Assembly: GCA_030533405.1 (NCBI GenBank)
Contig: JAUNJF010000011.1
Location: 31,674 to 95,673, forward strand
Reading direction: 5' to 3'
Length of the DNA: 64,000 nt
From: Eubacteriales bacterium
Lineage (GTDB): Bacteria > Bacillota > Clostridia > Lachnospirales > Lachnospiraceae
Under the pieces are notes generated by a model that saw only the letters and a list, made by a program, of their open reading frames with translations, was not told where the DNA came from and did not search any database. Shown one piece after another: positions 36,206 through 44,060 of the stretch; the first letter of the stretch is position 1, and every line of letters begins with the position of its first letter. Position numbers and translations under genes: made by a program.

Positions 36206-37072
36206 ATGACTTTACTTACTTATCAAATTTTTCAAACGGTAGTAGAACAAGGTAGTTTTCAAAAGGCCGCAGAGGTATTAAACTTAACACCCTCTGCAAT
36301 TAGTCATGCTATTTCAACTACCGAAAAAGAATTAGGATTTCCTTTATTTCACCGTAACAAAAGTGGTGTCACACTCACAAGCTACGGCGAAAATCTTCAG
36401 CCCTACATCCTCACTGTATTAAACAGCGATTCCAAGCTACAACAGGCAATATCTGAATTTAATGGATTAACAAGCGGTTCCGTGAAAATCGGAACCTTTT
36501 CATCCGTATGCAACAGCTTTATTCCGGATCTGATTACCTCTTTTTCCAAACTACATCCCAATATCGAAATTAAAATTTATCAGGGAACTTATGACGATGT
36601 ATACAGCTGGCTAAAAACTGGTGTCGTCGATTTAGGGTTTTTGTCTGAATCAAGTAGTAAAGACCTGGAGTTTCTTCCTTTATATAAAGATGAATTGCTC
36701 TGTATTGTTCCAAAGGGATTTCAAACCAAACACAAACAATACATAGAACCAAATGAAATTCAAAATCAAAATTTCGTTTCTCAACGAGAAAGTACAGATG
36801 CGGATGTGCAAAACCTGCTACATAAACACAACATTAAAATCCACTCATCATGCCACGTAGTAGATGATTCCAGCACCATTGCTATGGTTACTGCCGGACT
36901 CGGTATTTGTATCATGCCAAAACTTGTGTTAAACAACATCCCTTACGATGTTGACACATATTCCTTTAAAGAAGCAGAATACCGGACCATCGGCATCTGT
37001 TCTCCAAATGCCAACGGTCCGGCTGTAAATTCCATGTATAAACATATTATAAAATATTTTAAATCACGATAG
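36206..37072 (+). CDS. LysR-family transcriptional regulator
   Basis: A 288-aa regulator with the N-terminal winged helix-turn-helix (FQTVVEQGSFQKAAEVLNLTPSAISHAIS) and a C-terminal substrate-binding domain of the LysR type (GSVKIGTFSSVCNSFIPDLI). AAAGGGG supports the start. It is co-directional with the AAA+ gene, and its stop codon is 1 nt from the convergent serS stop. LysR regulators usually control a divergent neighbour; none is present, so the target is unclear. Confidence 0.9.
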   Translation: MTLLTYQIFQTVVEQGSFQKAAEVLNLTPSAISHAISTTEKELGFPLFHRNKSGVTLTSYGENLQPYILTVLNSDSKLQQAISEFNGLTSGSVKIGTFSSVCNSFIPDLITSFSKLHPNIEIKIYQGTYDDVYSWLKTGVVDLGFLSESSSKDLEFLPLYKDELLCIVPKGFQTKHKQYIEPNEIQNQNFVSQRESTDADVQNLLHKHNIKIHSSCHVVDDSSTIAMVTAGLGICIMPKLVLNNIPYDVDTYSFKEAEYRTIGICSPNANGPAVNSMYKHIIKYFKSR

Positions 37073-37073
37073 A

Positions 37074-38351
37074 TTACTCAATCTTCGTCTTTCCGCCCAT
37101 ATAAGGCTGCAATGCCTTCGGAATATTAATGGTTCCGTCTTCATTCAAATTATTCTCTAAGAATGCAATCAACATTCTAGGAGGAGCAACTACAGTATTA
37201 TTGAGGGTATGGGCATAATATTTTCCATCTTCACCATTCACACGAATCTTAAGACGTCTTGCCTGTGCATCTCCTAAGTTTGAACAACTTCCTACCTCAA
37301 AATACTTCTTCTGTCTTGGAGACCATGCCTCAACATCGATTGACTTCACCTTCAAATCAGCCAAATCACCTGAACAACACTCTAAAGTACGAACTGGAAT
37401 ATCAAGACTTCTAAATAAATCAACTGTATTCTGCCATAACTTTTCAAACCACATTGGGCTTTCCTCAGGCTTACATACAACAATCATTTCTTGTTTTTCA
37501 AACTGATGAATACGATATACTCCACGCTCTTCAATTCCGTGTGCACCTTTTTCCTTACGGAAACATGGTGAATAACTCGTAAGTGTCTTTGGTAAATCTG
37601 GTTCCTGAATAATGGTATCAATAAATTTACCAATCATAGAATGCTCACTTGTTCCGATTAAGTACAAATCCTCGCCTTCAATCTTGTACATCATAGCATC
37701 CATCTCAGCAAAACTCATTACGCCTGTAACAACATTAGAACGAATCATAAATGGAGGAATACAATACGTAAACCCTCTGTCAATCATGAAATCTCTTGCG
37801 TAAGAAATAACTGCAGAGTGCAATCTTGCAATATCTCCCATTAAATAATAGAAACCATTACCAGCCACACGACCTGCTGCATCTAAATCAATTCCATCAA
37901 ACTTCTCCATAATCTCTGTATGATATGGAATCTCAAAATCTGGAACAACTGGTTCGCCAAACTTCTCAATCTCAACATTCTCACTGTCATCTTTACCAAT
38001 TGGAACAGAAGGATCAATAATATTCGGAATAACCATCATAATCTTATTAATCTTTTCCTGTAATTCTTTTTCCTGTTCCTCTAATGCAGCAAGCTCCTCT
38101 GAACGTTCTGTAACAAGCTTCTTTGTTGCTTCTGCCTCTTCCTTCTTACCCTGTGCCATCAACGCACCAATCTGTTTTGAGATCTTGTTACGATCTGCAC
38201 GAAGTGCATCTGCTTTTCCTTTTGCTTCTCTGCTTTGTGCATCCAAAGCAATAACCTCATCTACCAACGGAAGCTTATCGTCCTGAAACTTGTTCTTAAT
38301 GTTCTGCTTTACCACATCTGGGTTTTCACGTAAGAATTTAATGTCAATCAT
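37074..38351 (-). CDS. serS: Seryl-tRNA synthetase
   Basis: A 425-aa class II aminoacyl-tRNA synthetase charging tRNA-Ser. The N-terminal antiparallel coiled-coil arm (about residues 30-105, rich in Lys/Glu) is followed by the catalytic core, with motif 2 FRKEKGAHGIEERGVYRIHQ and motif 3 NTVVAPPRMLIAFLEN. It begins 33 bp after glgA, leaving no space for a T-box leader of the kind often found before serS in Firmicutes. Confidence 0.96.
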   Translation of the reverse strand: MIDIKFLRENPDVVKQNIKNKFQDDKLPLVDEVIALDAQSREAKGKADALRADRNKISKQIGALMAQGKKEEAEATKKLVTERSEELAALEEQEKELQEKINKIMMVIPNIIDPSVPIGKDDSENVEIEKFGEPVVPDFEIPYHTEIMEKFDGIDLDAAGRVAGNGFYYLMGDIARLHSAVISYARDFMIDRGFTYCIPPFMIRSNVVTGVMSFAEMDAMMYKIEGEDLYLIGTSEHSMIGKFIDTIIQEPDLPKTLTSYSPCFRKEKGAHGIEERGVYRIHQFEKQEMIVVCKPEESPMWFEKLWQNTVDLFRSLDIPVRTLECCSGDLADLKVKSIDVEAWSPRQKKYFEVGSCSNLGDAQARRLKIRVNGEDGKYYAHTLNNTVVAPPRMLIAFLENNLNEDGTINIPKALQPYMGGKTKIE

Positions 38352-38384
38352 TGTTCTTTATCTCCTTTTTTACAATTGCATCTT

Positions 38385-39836
38385 CTATAAGCCTAAAAGC
38401 TTATCATACAATGCCATGTATTTTTGAGCCGATTTATCCCAAGAAAAATCAGCTTTCATACCTCTTAATACCATCTTATTCCAATCTTCGCGATGATCAT
38501 AATAGATTTCTTTTGAGTAATTAATTACCTTCAACATCTCATCTGCATTATAATTTGCAAACGAAAATCCAGTTCCTGTTCCTTCGTATTCATTATAAGG
38601 AATGACTGTATCCTTTAATCCGCCTGTTTCACGAACAATTGGAACCGTTCCATATCTTAATGAAATCAACTGTGTCAATCCACAAGGTTCAAACCGTGAA
38701 GGCATCAGCATCGCATCTGCCGCTGCATACAATCGATGCGCTCTCTCCTCTGAATAATAAATATTCGCAGATACACGATCAGAATATACCCACTGATAAT
38801 GTTTAAACATATTCTCATACTTGGATTCGCCAGTACCAATTACAACAAACTGTACATTTGGATCCACAATACCTTCCATTACCCAATCAATCAAATCAAG
38901 ACCTTTTTGCTCCGTCAGACGTGAAATAATAGCAATCATATACTTTCCTTCGTCTATTGGAAGTCCCAATTCCTTTTGCAACTCCATCTTATTCGTTGCT
39001 TTTCCTTTTTTGTAATTACGCACACTATACTTCTTAAAGAGCATATCATCTGTGCTTGGATTATAGACATCATAATCAATACCATTGATAATACCACAAA
39101 GTTTACGATTATGAAACCTCAATAAATCATCCAAATTCTCACCATACTCTGGTGTCTGAATCTCGCCTGCATACGTATCACTAACCGTAGTAATATAATC
39201 TGAATATACCATTCCAGCCTTTAACATATTACCATCTTTATAAAACTCCATTCGATCTGGTGTAAATACATAATCAGGAAGTCCTGAAATATACTTAAAT
39301 GTCTTAACATCCCAAATACCCTGGAATTTCAAATTGTGAATCGTCATAACCGTCTTGGTTCCTGCAAAAAATGGATTATCATGATATAACGTTCTCAAAT
39401 ATACTGGAACAAGTCCTGCCTGCCAATCATGACAATGAATCACATCCGGCTTAAAGTTAATAACTGGTAAAATTGCCAACGCCGCTTTACTAAAGAATGT
39501 AAATTTTTCAATATCAAAGCGAATCGTTCCATATGGTGCCCATCCAGAAAAATAATATTCATTATCAATAAAATAATAGGTAATTCCATCTATTTCACAT
39601 GTCATAATTCCTACATGCACATCGGAAAATCTCTGTCCCAAATCCATGTAAAAATGATGAATATACTGAAACTTTTGTCTATATTCCCAAGGAATACATG
39701 TATAATTCGGCATTACAACCCGAACATCATACTCATCTTTTGGAAACATCTTTGGCAACGCCCCCACAACGTCGGCCAATCCGCCAGTTTTAATAAACGG
39801 AACACATTCTGATGCTACAAACAAAATATTCTTCAT
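38385..39836 (-). CDS. glgA: Glycogen synthase (ADP-glucose type, GT5)
   Basis: A 483-aa GT-B fold glucosyltransferase that extends alpha-1,4 glucan chains. The N-terminal donor-loop motif FIKTGGLADVVGALPK, HCHDWQAGLVPVYL in the middle, and the C-terminal active-site region SRFEPCGLTQLISLRYGTVPIVRETGGLKDTV (cut here into its two known motifs EPCGLTQ and ETGGL) identify it. Together with glgB it indicates glycogen storage, which many spore-forming Clostridia use before sporulation. GGAGGGCATACGTT precedes the ATG. Likely co-transcribed with serS. Confidence 0.95.
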   Translation of the reverse strand: MKNILFVASECVPFIKTGGLADVVGALPKMFPKDEYDVRVVMPNYTCIPWEYRQKFQYIHHFYMDLGQRFSDVHVGIMTCEIDGITYYFIDNEYYFSGWAPYGTIRFDIEKFTFFSKAALAILPVINFKPDVIHCHDWQAGLVPVYLRTLYHDNPFFAGTKTVMTIHNLKFQGIWDVKTFKYISGLPDYVFTPDRMEFYKDGNMLKAGMVYSDYITTVSDTYAGEIQTPEYGENLDDLLRFHNRKLCGIINGIDYDVYNPSTDDMLFKKYSVRNYKKGKATNKMELQKELGLPIDEGKYMIAIISRLTEQKGLDLIDWVMEGIVDPNVQFVVIGTGESKYENMFKHYQWVYSDRVSANIYYSEERAHRLYAAADAMLMPSRFEPCGLTQLISLRYGTVPIVRETGGLKDTVIPYNEYEGTGTGFSFANYNADEMLKVINYSKEIYYDHREDWNKMVLRGMKADFSWDKSAQKYMALYDKLLGL

Positions 39837-39884
39837 AACGTATGCCCTCCAAAATATACCTTAATACATTACTTCTCATTGTCT

Positions 39885-39913
39885 ATTATACTCTTTTTTC
39901 CATATTCTGTCTA
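39885..39913 (-). promoter_or_regulatory. glgA promoter
   Basis: Minus strand TAGACA (39908-39913), 17-bp spacer, TATAAT (39885-39890), about 50 bp before the glgA ATG. Confidence 0.7.
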
Positions 39914-39968
39914 CGAATCATATGAGATTTTCGTATTCAAATCTTTCAAAAAAAACACTATAAAACAA

Positions 39969-40574
39969 TCATTTTAATTCATCCAATGTCTTTTTATAAG
40001 ATTCTGCAAAATCTCTTAAGAATACTCTTACCTCTGGCAAGTCCATCTGTGTAATTTTTTCGTAAATCGTAGCTTTTGCACTGGAAAACTCACGATTTCC
40101 AGCCTTCTCTTCCTCAATACATTTGATATATGCAGAAATTCGATCTGCTGCCTTCACCAATCGTACTAAATATGCTTCCTCTTCTGACGGAAAGAATATT
40201 TTTTCATATTCGGCTAAAAGATAATCCGGTAACATGCTTAACAATTCATTTGCCGCCTGTTTTTCAACATTTTTATATGCTTCTTTGGTATCATGATTAT
40301 AATATTTTATTGGCGTCGGCATATCTCCAGTAATAATTTCTGTACAGTCATGATACATTCCAATCATCGCAGCTTTCTCTGCATTTAAATGATTCCCAAA
40401 TTTGCAATTACTAATCAATGCCAATGCATGCGCAATCATCGCAACCTCTAAGGAATGCTCACTAATATTCTCCGGATAGGAATTACGCATCAATGCCCAT
40501 CGATTGATATATTTCATGCGGGACATCATTGCAAAAAACGAACTATCGTATTCCTTATATTCAGTCTGTTCCAT
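39969..40574 (-). CDS. yfbR: YfbR-like HD-domain 5'-deoxynucleotidase
   Basis: A 201-aa HD-domain phosphohydrolase expected to release phosphate from 2'-deoxynucleoside 5'-monophosphates. The conserved YfbR start (SFFAMMSRMKYINRWALMRN), the metal ligands in ENISEHSLEVAMIAHALAL and MYHDCTEIITGDMPTPIKY, and the later Asp in VKAADRISAY are all visible. AAGGAGG precedes the ATG and overlaps the end of a 66-bp repeat. It lies downstream of two such repeats, which may control it or couple its translation. Confidence 0.88.
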   Translation of the reverse strand: MEQTEYKEYDSSFFAMMSRMKYINRWALMRNSYPENISEHSLEVAMIAHALALISNCKFGNHLNAEKAAMIGMYHDCTEIITGDMPTPIKYYNHDTKEAYKNVEKQAANELLSMLPDYLLAEYEKIFFPSEEEAYLVRLVKAADRISAYIKCIEEEKAGNREFSSAKATIYEKITQMDLPEVRVFLRDFAESYKKTLDELK

Positions 40575-40581
40575 GCTTCCA

Positions 40582-40647
40582 CCTCCTTATCACAAGTCGT
40601 CGGAACACATTCCAGTTATGAAACTTCGTTTCATAAGTGTTCCTCCT
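40582..40647 (-). repeat. 66-bp hairpin repeat, copy 1 (proximal to yfbR)
   Basis: Identical over 66 bp to 40690-40755. On the minus strand it begins AGGAGGAACACTTATG and can fold into GGAACAC/GTGTTCC plus TTATGAAAC-GAA-GTTTCATAA. A 14-codon ORF (40590-40634) reads MKRSFITGMCSDDL, with its ATG in the stem. It ends TGATAAGGAGG, and that AAGGAGG is the ribosome site of yfbR. The design suggests a leader peptide or a translational-coupling cassette, but a passive palindromic repeat is possible. Confidence 0.8.
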
Positions 40648-40689
40648 GTACAATATGTAAGTGATAAGGCATCCTCCCACAAGTGGGCG

Positions 40690-40755
40690 CCTCCTTATCA
40701 CAAGTCGTCGGAACACATTCCAGTTATGAAACTTCGTTTCATAAGTGTTCCTCCT
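40690..40755 (-). repeat. 66-bp hairpin repeat, copy 2 (distal)
   Basis: Exact copy of the previous repeat, separated from it by 42 bp that include a small CCCAC/GTGGG hairpin. The same 14-codon ORF lies at 40698-40742. Its upstream edge overlaps the TAG stop codon of the broken zinc-ribbon gene, whose last bases supply the first T of TAGGAGG. Confidence 0.8.
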
Positions 40756-41385
40756 AAACATTTGTGTATGACGAACAATACGGACACTTCGCTGTGTATC
40801 CCTTAACAGATTCATAACTTGCGCCACAATTATCACACGTTACTGCAATCAATTTTATATCTGCACGATCAATTGGTTTATCATCCATCAACTCCGCTTC
40901 CCGATCAAGAATCTCATCTCTAACAGAGTTTTTATCAAAACTGTAAGTACCATTATACTCAAAAATATCAATCGTCATTCCAATAGGATATTCTTTTGCA
41001 CCTTTCGAAAACTTAGTAGGAATAATTGTTTCCTTTTCAATACCTTGCTTATCCCAGTAATGCACTACCACATTCATAAGAAAATCACCATTTACAATGA
41101 GACTTTTGTCCTCCACATAACTATATATTTTGCTGGATATCTTGTCCCCAACTCTCTTGCCTTTTTCTCTCTCATATAGGATGGTACAACAGTAGCTAAC
41201 AATATAATTCCAATACAAGGAAAAATCAAACCAATAAGCGATGATGCAAACACTGTCCATCCATATCTCGCACCTTGAAACATCCCCACAATAATTGCAG
41301 ATGCAAGTATTGGTAATTCAATTACAATACCTATACCCGTAAACAAACATCCCAATAACAAAAGTATTTTTCTTCCTAAGTCCAT
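40754..41385 (-). pseudogene. Membrane/zinc-ribbon protein gene broken by a one-base frameshift
   Basis: From an ATG at 41385 (AAAGGTGAC upstream), one frame gives two hydrophobic helices and MREKKARELGTRYPAK, then runs to a stop at 41092. The continuation lies in another frame: IYSYVEDKSLIVNGDF...and a C-terminal zinc ribbon CDNCGAS...CPYCSS, ending at 40754. Adding one A to the AAAA run at 41128-41131 (minus strand) joins them into a single protein of about 210 aa resembling DUF3592-type membrane proteins with a zinc ribbon. It could be a true mutation, an assembly error, or slippage at the A-run. Confidence 0.75.
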
Positions 41386-41443
41386 AATGTCACCTTTCTA
41401 GATTCGTATCTCTTCTGGCTCATTGTCCAGTTTATCTTTTCGC

Positions 41444-41473
41444 ATTATAGCACAGTATGACAACGATTACCAA
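41444..41473 (-). promoter_or_regulatory. Promoter of the membrane/zinc-ribbon gene
   Basis: Minus strand TTGGTA (41468-41473), 18-bp spacer, TATAAT (41444-41449), about 60 bp upstream of the ATG at 41385. Confidence 0.6.
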
Positions 41474-41510
41474 GACTTTTCATTTCTGCAGTGCTCCCAA
41501 TTATATTTTA

Positions 41511-41758
41511 GCATCGACCGTAACGAAACGGAGACATCGAACCTTCGAGCCCAGAATTGGGCTCGTTCATGCAAAAAAAGGTATCCAACCGGATATTCTT
41601 TTGCATAATAAAAGCGCGAGACGGTGCATGGCGTCCGGCGGACGCCGTCTTTTGCACCGACCGAGTCGGAGACGAGACAGATCGAACTTCGAGCCCAGAA
41701 TTGGGCTCGATTATGCAAAAAAAGGTATCCAACCGGATACCTTTTTTGCATAATAAAA
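41511..41758 (-). repeat. tRNA-Gly-linked structured repeat array 1
   Basis: Directly downstream of the first tRNA-Gly: one full 145-bp unit (41614-41758) and a partial unit (about 41511-41613). The full unit contains, in minus-strand order, a terminator-like hairpin (AAAAAAGGTATCC/GGATACCTTTTTTT), GAGCCCA/TGGGCTC, a short CCGA/TCGG hairpin and GGCGTCC-GCC-GGACGCC. It ends with CCGTCTCGCGC, identical to the last 11 nt of the tRNA. It fills part of the 649-base stretch without a large gene between 41386 and 42034. Confidence 0.85.
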
Positions 41759-41829
<71 letters not shown>

Positions 41830-41849
41830 ATGTCTTAACAACGGATATT

Positions 41850-41878
41850 ATTATAACAAAAACAATCTTATTTTTCAA
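41850..41878 (-). promoter_or_regulatory. Promoter of tRNA-Gly copy 1
   Basis: Minus strand TTGAAA (41873-41878), 17-bp spacer, TATAAT (41850-41855), 21 bp before the mature 5' end. Confidence 0.85.
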
Positions 41879-42034
41879 CCCTTAATTATAATTTTTTTCA
41901 CTTTGTTATATCCTACAATCTGCCGAAATGTTTTTTTGTATTGTACATCTATATAAAGTCTATACTTTTCTACCTTCATAGGTTATACTAATTGTACTTT
42001 CATATTATAAAGTATCAAGGAGGATTTTCTACAT

Positions 42035-42175
42035 ATGAAATCAAAAAAATCGTATATCAGCGACAACGGATATGTCAAACAACAAGACATAGTTGGTACT
42101 GTTGCACTCGTATTAAGTGCCATTTGTATTATTATTTTAGTATCTGTTGGAATTTTGGCCCTTATTACAAGTTAA
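42035..42175 (+). CDS. 46-aa single-span membrane peptide
   Basis: A short ORF opening MKSKKSYISDNGYVKQQDIV, then a hydrophobic helix of about 24 residues (VALVLSAICIIILVSVGILA), ending ITS. AAGGAGG lies nine bases upstream of the ATG, an excellent ribosome site. The stop codon is 17 bp before the potassium-channel ATG, which suggests co-transcription. A role as a small channel partner or regulator is inference; no family was recognised. Confidence 0.65.
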   Translation: MKSKKSYISDNGYVKQQDIVGTVALVLSAICIIILVSVGILALITS

Positions 42176-42191
42176 ACTGGAGAACAACATT

Positions 42192-42920
42192 ATGATGAAT
42201 ACAGAAGAAATCAAAAAAAGAATATACGAAATCATTGAAGTTGCAAATTCATATGACAGAGCAAGTTATATATACGATAAAATGATGTTAGTTACTGTAA
42301 TTGTTGGATTAATTCCTTTAACCATGAAATCCAATAACATTTACACTTACATCATTAATTACTTAACCTCATGCATCTTTTTTGCAGATTATATTTTGCG
42401 AATATATACCTCTGATTACAAAATGGGAATCAAATATTACAAAGCATATTTATACTATGCATTTACGCCTTTAGCAATTATAGACTTTTTAGCGGTACTC
42501 CCTATTTTTTCAATCTTTTTCACATCCCAAACCTTAGTGAGTATCTGTCGACTATTCCGCGTTGTCGTGGTATTGAAATTAATTCGTTATTCCAAAACGA
42601 TGGTGCTTATGACAAACGTATTACAAAGAGTAAAACGTCAGCTATTCGCCGTCCTTTTACTTACAATAATTTATATTGCATCATCTGCAATGTTTATCTT
42701 TCAATTAGAGCCTAATCTGTTTGATAACTTTTTTGATGCATTATATTGGGCAACCATTTCCATCACCACAATCGGTTACGGAGATATCTCACCAGTAACA
42801 GATATAGGTCGTTTTATCACCATGATTTCTGCTCTGGTAGGTGTTGCTCTGATTGCACTGCCATCTGGTATTGTTACAGCAGCCTATATGGACGAAGTAA
42901 AAAAGAATGGACTTCACTAA
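42192..42920 (+). CDS. Voltage-gated-type potassium channel
   Basis: A 242-aa membrane channel with six helices: a voltage-sensor-like S1-S4 and a pore module. S4 carries spaced basic residues (CRLFRVVVVLKLIRYSK). The selectivity filter TTIGYGD spans residues 192-198, followed by the S6 segment LVGVALIALPSGIVTAAY. There is no C-terminal RCK or cyclic-nucleotide domain. Tandem ATGs at 42192 and 42195 are possible starts, preceded by GGAGAA; an upstream alternative start at 42147 would overlap the 46-aa peptide gene. Its stop codon directly abuts repeat array 2, whose hairpins probably terminate its transcript. It is one of few plus-strand genes here. Confidence 0.9.
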   Translation: MMNTEEIKKRIYEIIEVANSYDRASYIYDKMMLVTVIVGLIPLTMKSNNIYTYIINYLTSCIFFADYILRIYTSDYKMGIKYYKAYLYYAFTPLAIIDFLAVLPIFSIFFTSQTLVSICRLFRVVVVLKLIRYSKTMVLMTNVLQRVKRQLFAVLLLTIIYIASSAMFIFQLEPNLFDNFFDALYWATISITTIGYGDISPVTDIGRFITMISALVGVALIALPSGIVTAAYMDEVKKNGLH

Positions 42921-43363
42921 GCGTGTGACGGGGTGTTGAAGGTCCTGCGGACCTTCGTTTAGCACTGACCGAAGCAGAGCGTAGACATCGAACCTTCGAG
43001 CCCAGGATTGGGCTCGTTCATACAAAAAAAGGATATCCAACCGGATATCCTTTTTTGCATGAAAAAAGCGCGAGACGGTGCATGGCGTCCAGTGGACGCC
43101 GTCTTATGCACCGACCGAGTCGGAGACGAGACGGATCGAACCTTCGAGCCCAGGATTGGGCTCGTTCATACAAAAAAAAGGATATCCAACCGGATATCCT
43201 TTTTGCACGAAAAAAGCGCGAGACGGTGCATGGCGTCCAGTGGACGCCGTCTTATGCACTGACCGAGTCGGAGACGAGACGGATTGAACCTTCGAGCCCA
43301 GGATTGGGCTCGTTCATGCAAAAAAAGGATATCCAACCGGATATCCTTTTTTGCATGAAAAAA
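42921..43363 (-). repeat. tRNA-Gly-linked structured repeat array 2 (three units)
   Basis: Downstream of the second tRNA-Gly lie three units of 148, 148 and 147 bp (43216-43363, 43068-43215, 42921-43067). Each has AAAGGATATCC/GGATATCCTTT with T-run, GAGCCCA/TGGGCTC, GGTTCGATC (a T-arm-like string), a short hairpin, and GTGCAT/ATGCAC enclosing GGCGTCC/GGACGCC. Each ends with the tRNA tail CCGTCTCGCGC. In the last unit the tail and the inner hairpin have diverged (GAAGGTCC/GGACCTTC), but the stem is kept. Many overlapping ORFs here are artefacts of the repeats. Confidence 0.88.
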
Positions 43364-43434
<71 letters not shown>

Positions 43435-43454
43435 ATGTCCTAACGACAAGTAGT

Positions 43455-43483
43455 AATATACCAAACGCAATAGTGTTTGTCAA
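43455..43483 (-). promoter_or_regulatory. Promoter of tRNA-Gly copy 2
   Basis: Minus strand TTGACA (43478-43483), 17-bp spacer, TATATT (43455-43460). It differs from the copy 1 promoter, so the duplication boundary lies within the upstream 20 bp. Confidence 0.88.
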
Positions 43484-43512
43484 CACTTTTTTTCGTTTTT
43501 TTGAAAAATAAT

Positions 43513-43965
43513 TTATTTTACAAACTTATCGCCAGCAACAGGGTAAATTTGATATTCAGGATCTGTTCCACCATAATACACTTCTACCTTATTTTTTGTC
43601 GAGTCTAATGTATAATAAAACTCTGGTGACCCATTTTGCAACATATTTCCGTGCGCATCCTTCTTTGATTTTCCCTCAAGTGTTGTCACTCCTAATGTAT
43701 CAAAAACAGACTTTTTAAAATCACTACCGCCCATATTAGCAACCGGAAATGGATCTGAATGCTCATCAGCATTATCTCTTACCCCTTCATCTGTTACAGA
43801 AGCCAAAATCGCCTGTGCCAATTCTTTTCCTGTATCCATATCAATCGCAATTCTAGATTGATTAATATAACGAATCAGCATCGGTGCAACAACACCTGCC
43901 AAGACTGCTATAATTGCAATGACAACTAATAACTCAACTAATGAAAATCCTTTATTTTTTTTCAT
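43513..43965 (-). CDS. Type IV-like prepilin (pseudopilin)
   Basis: A 150-aa prepilin with the class III leader MKKNKG|FSLVELLVVIAII, that is, a short basic leader, the G|F cleavage site, Glu at mature position 5 and a hydrophobic helix. The remaining 100 residues form a small globular head (EFYYTLDSTKNKVEVYYGG). No prepilin peptidase, ATPase or other pilus gene is in the window, so it would rely on a remote type IV pilus or type II-like system. Confidence 0.85.
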   Translation of the reverse strand: MKKNKGFSLVELLVVIAIIAVLAGVVAPMLIRYINQSRIAIDMDTGKELAQAILASVTDEGVRDNADEHSDPFPVANMGGSDFKKSVFDTLGVTTLEGKSKKDAHGNMLQNGSPEFYYTLDSTKNKVEVYYGGTDPEYQIYPVAGDKFVK

Positions 43966-43983
43966 CTCTACTCCATTTCTGCA

Positions 43984-44050
43984 ATAAAGAATGAGGTGTG
44001 TGCGTAAAACGCATTCTTATGTGCGAATCCTTCACATCACAACCTCATTC
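43984..44050 (-). terminator. Terminator after the 695-aa gene
   Basis: Minus-strand GAATGAGGTTGTG pairs with CACACCTCATTC, followed by TTTATT. An inner hairpin ATGTGAAGGATTCGCACAT lies in the loop. It separates the unknown gene from the prepilin gene. Confidence 0.65.
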
Positions 44051-44060
44051 CACTTACTTT

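Noticed and set aside
38352-38384. T-box leader before serS
   Set aside because: Only 33 bp separate glgA and serS, and no T-box core sequence was seen.
40504-40806. Plus-strand ORF with a duplicated HIPVMKLRFISVPP segment
   Set aside because: It is the 66-bp repeat read in the antisense direction; no ribosome site, and it overlaps real minus-strand features.
42921-43363. CRISPR array
   Set aside because: Units are about 148 bp with hairpins throughout and no short repeat/unique spacer pattern; no cas genes nearby.
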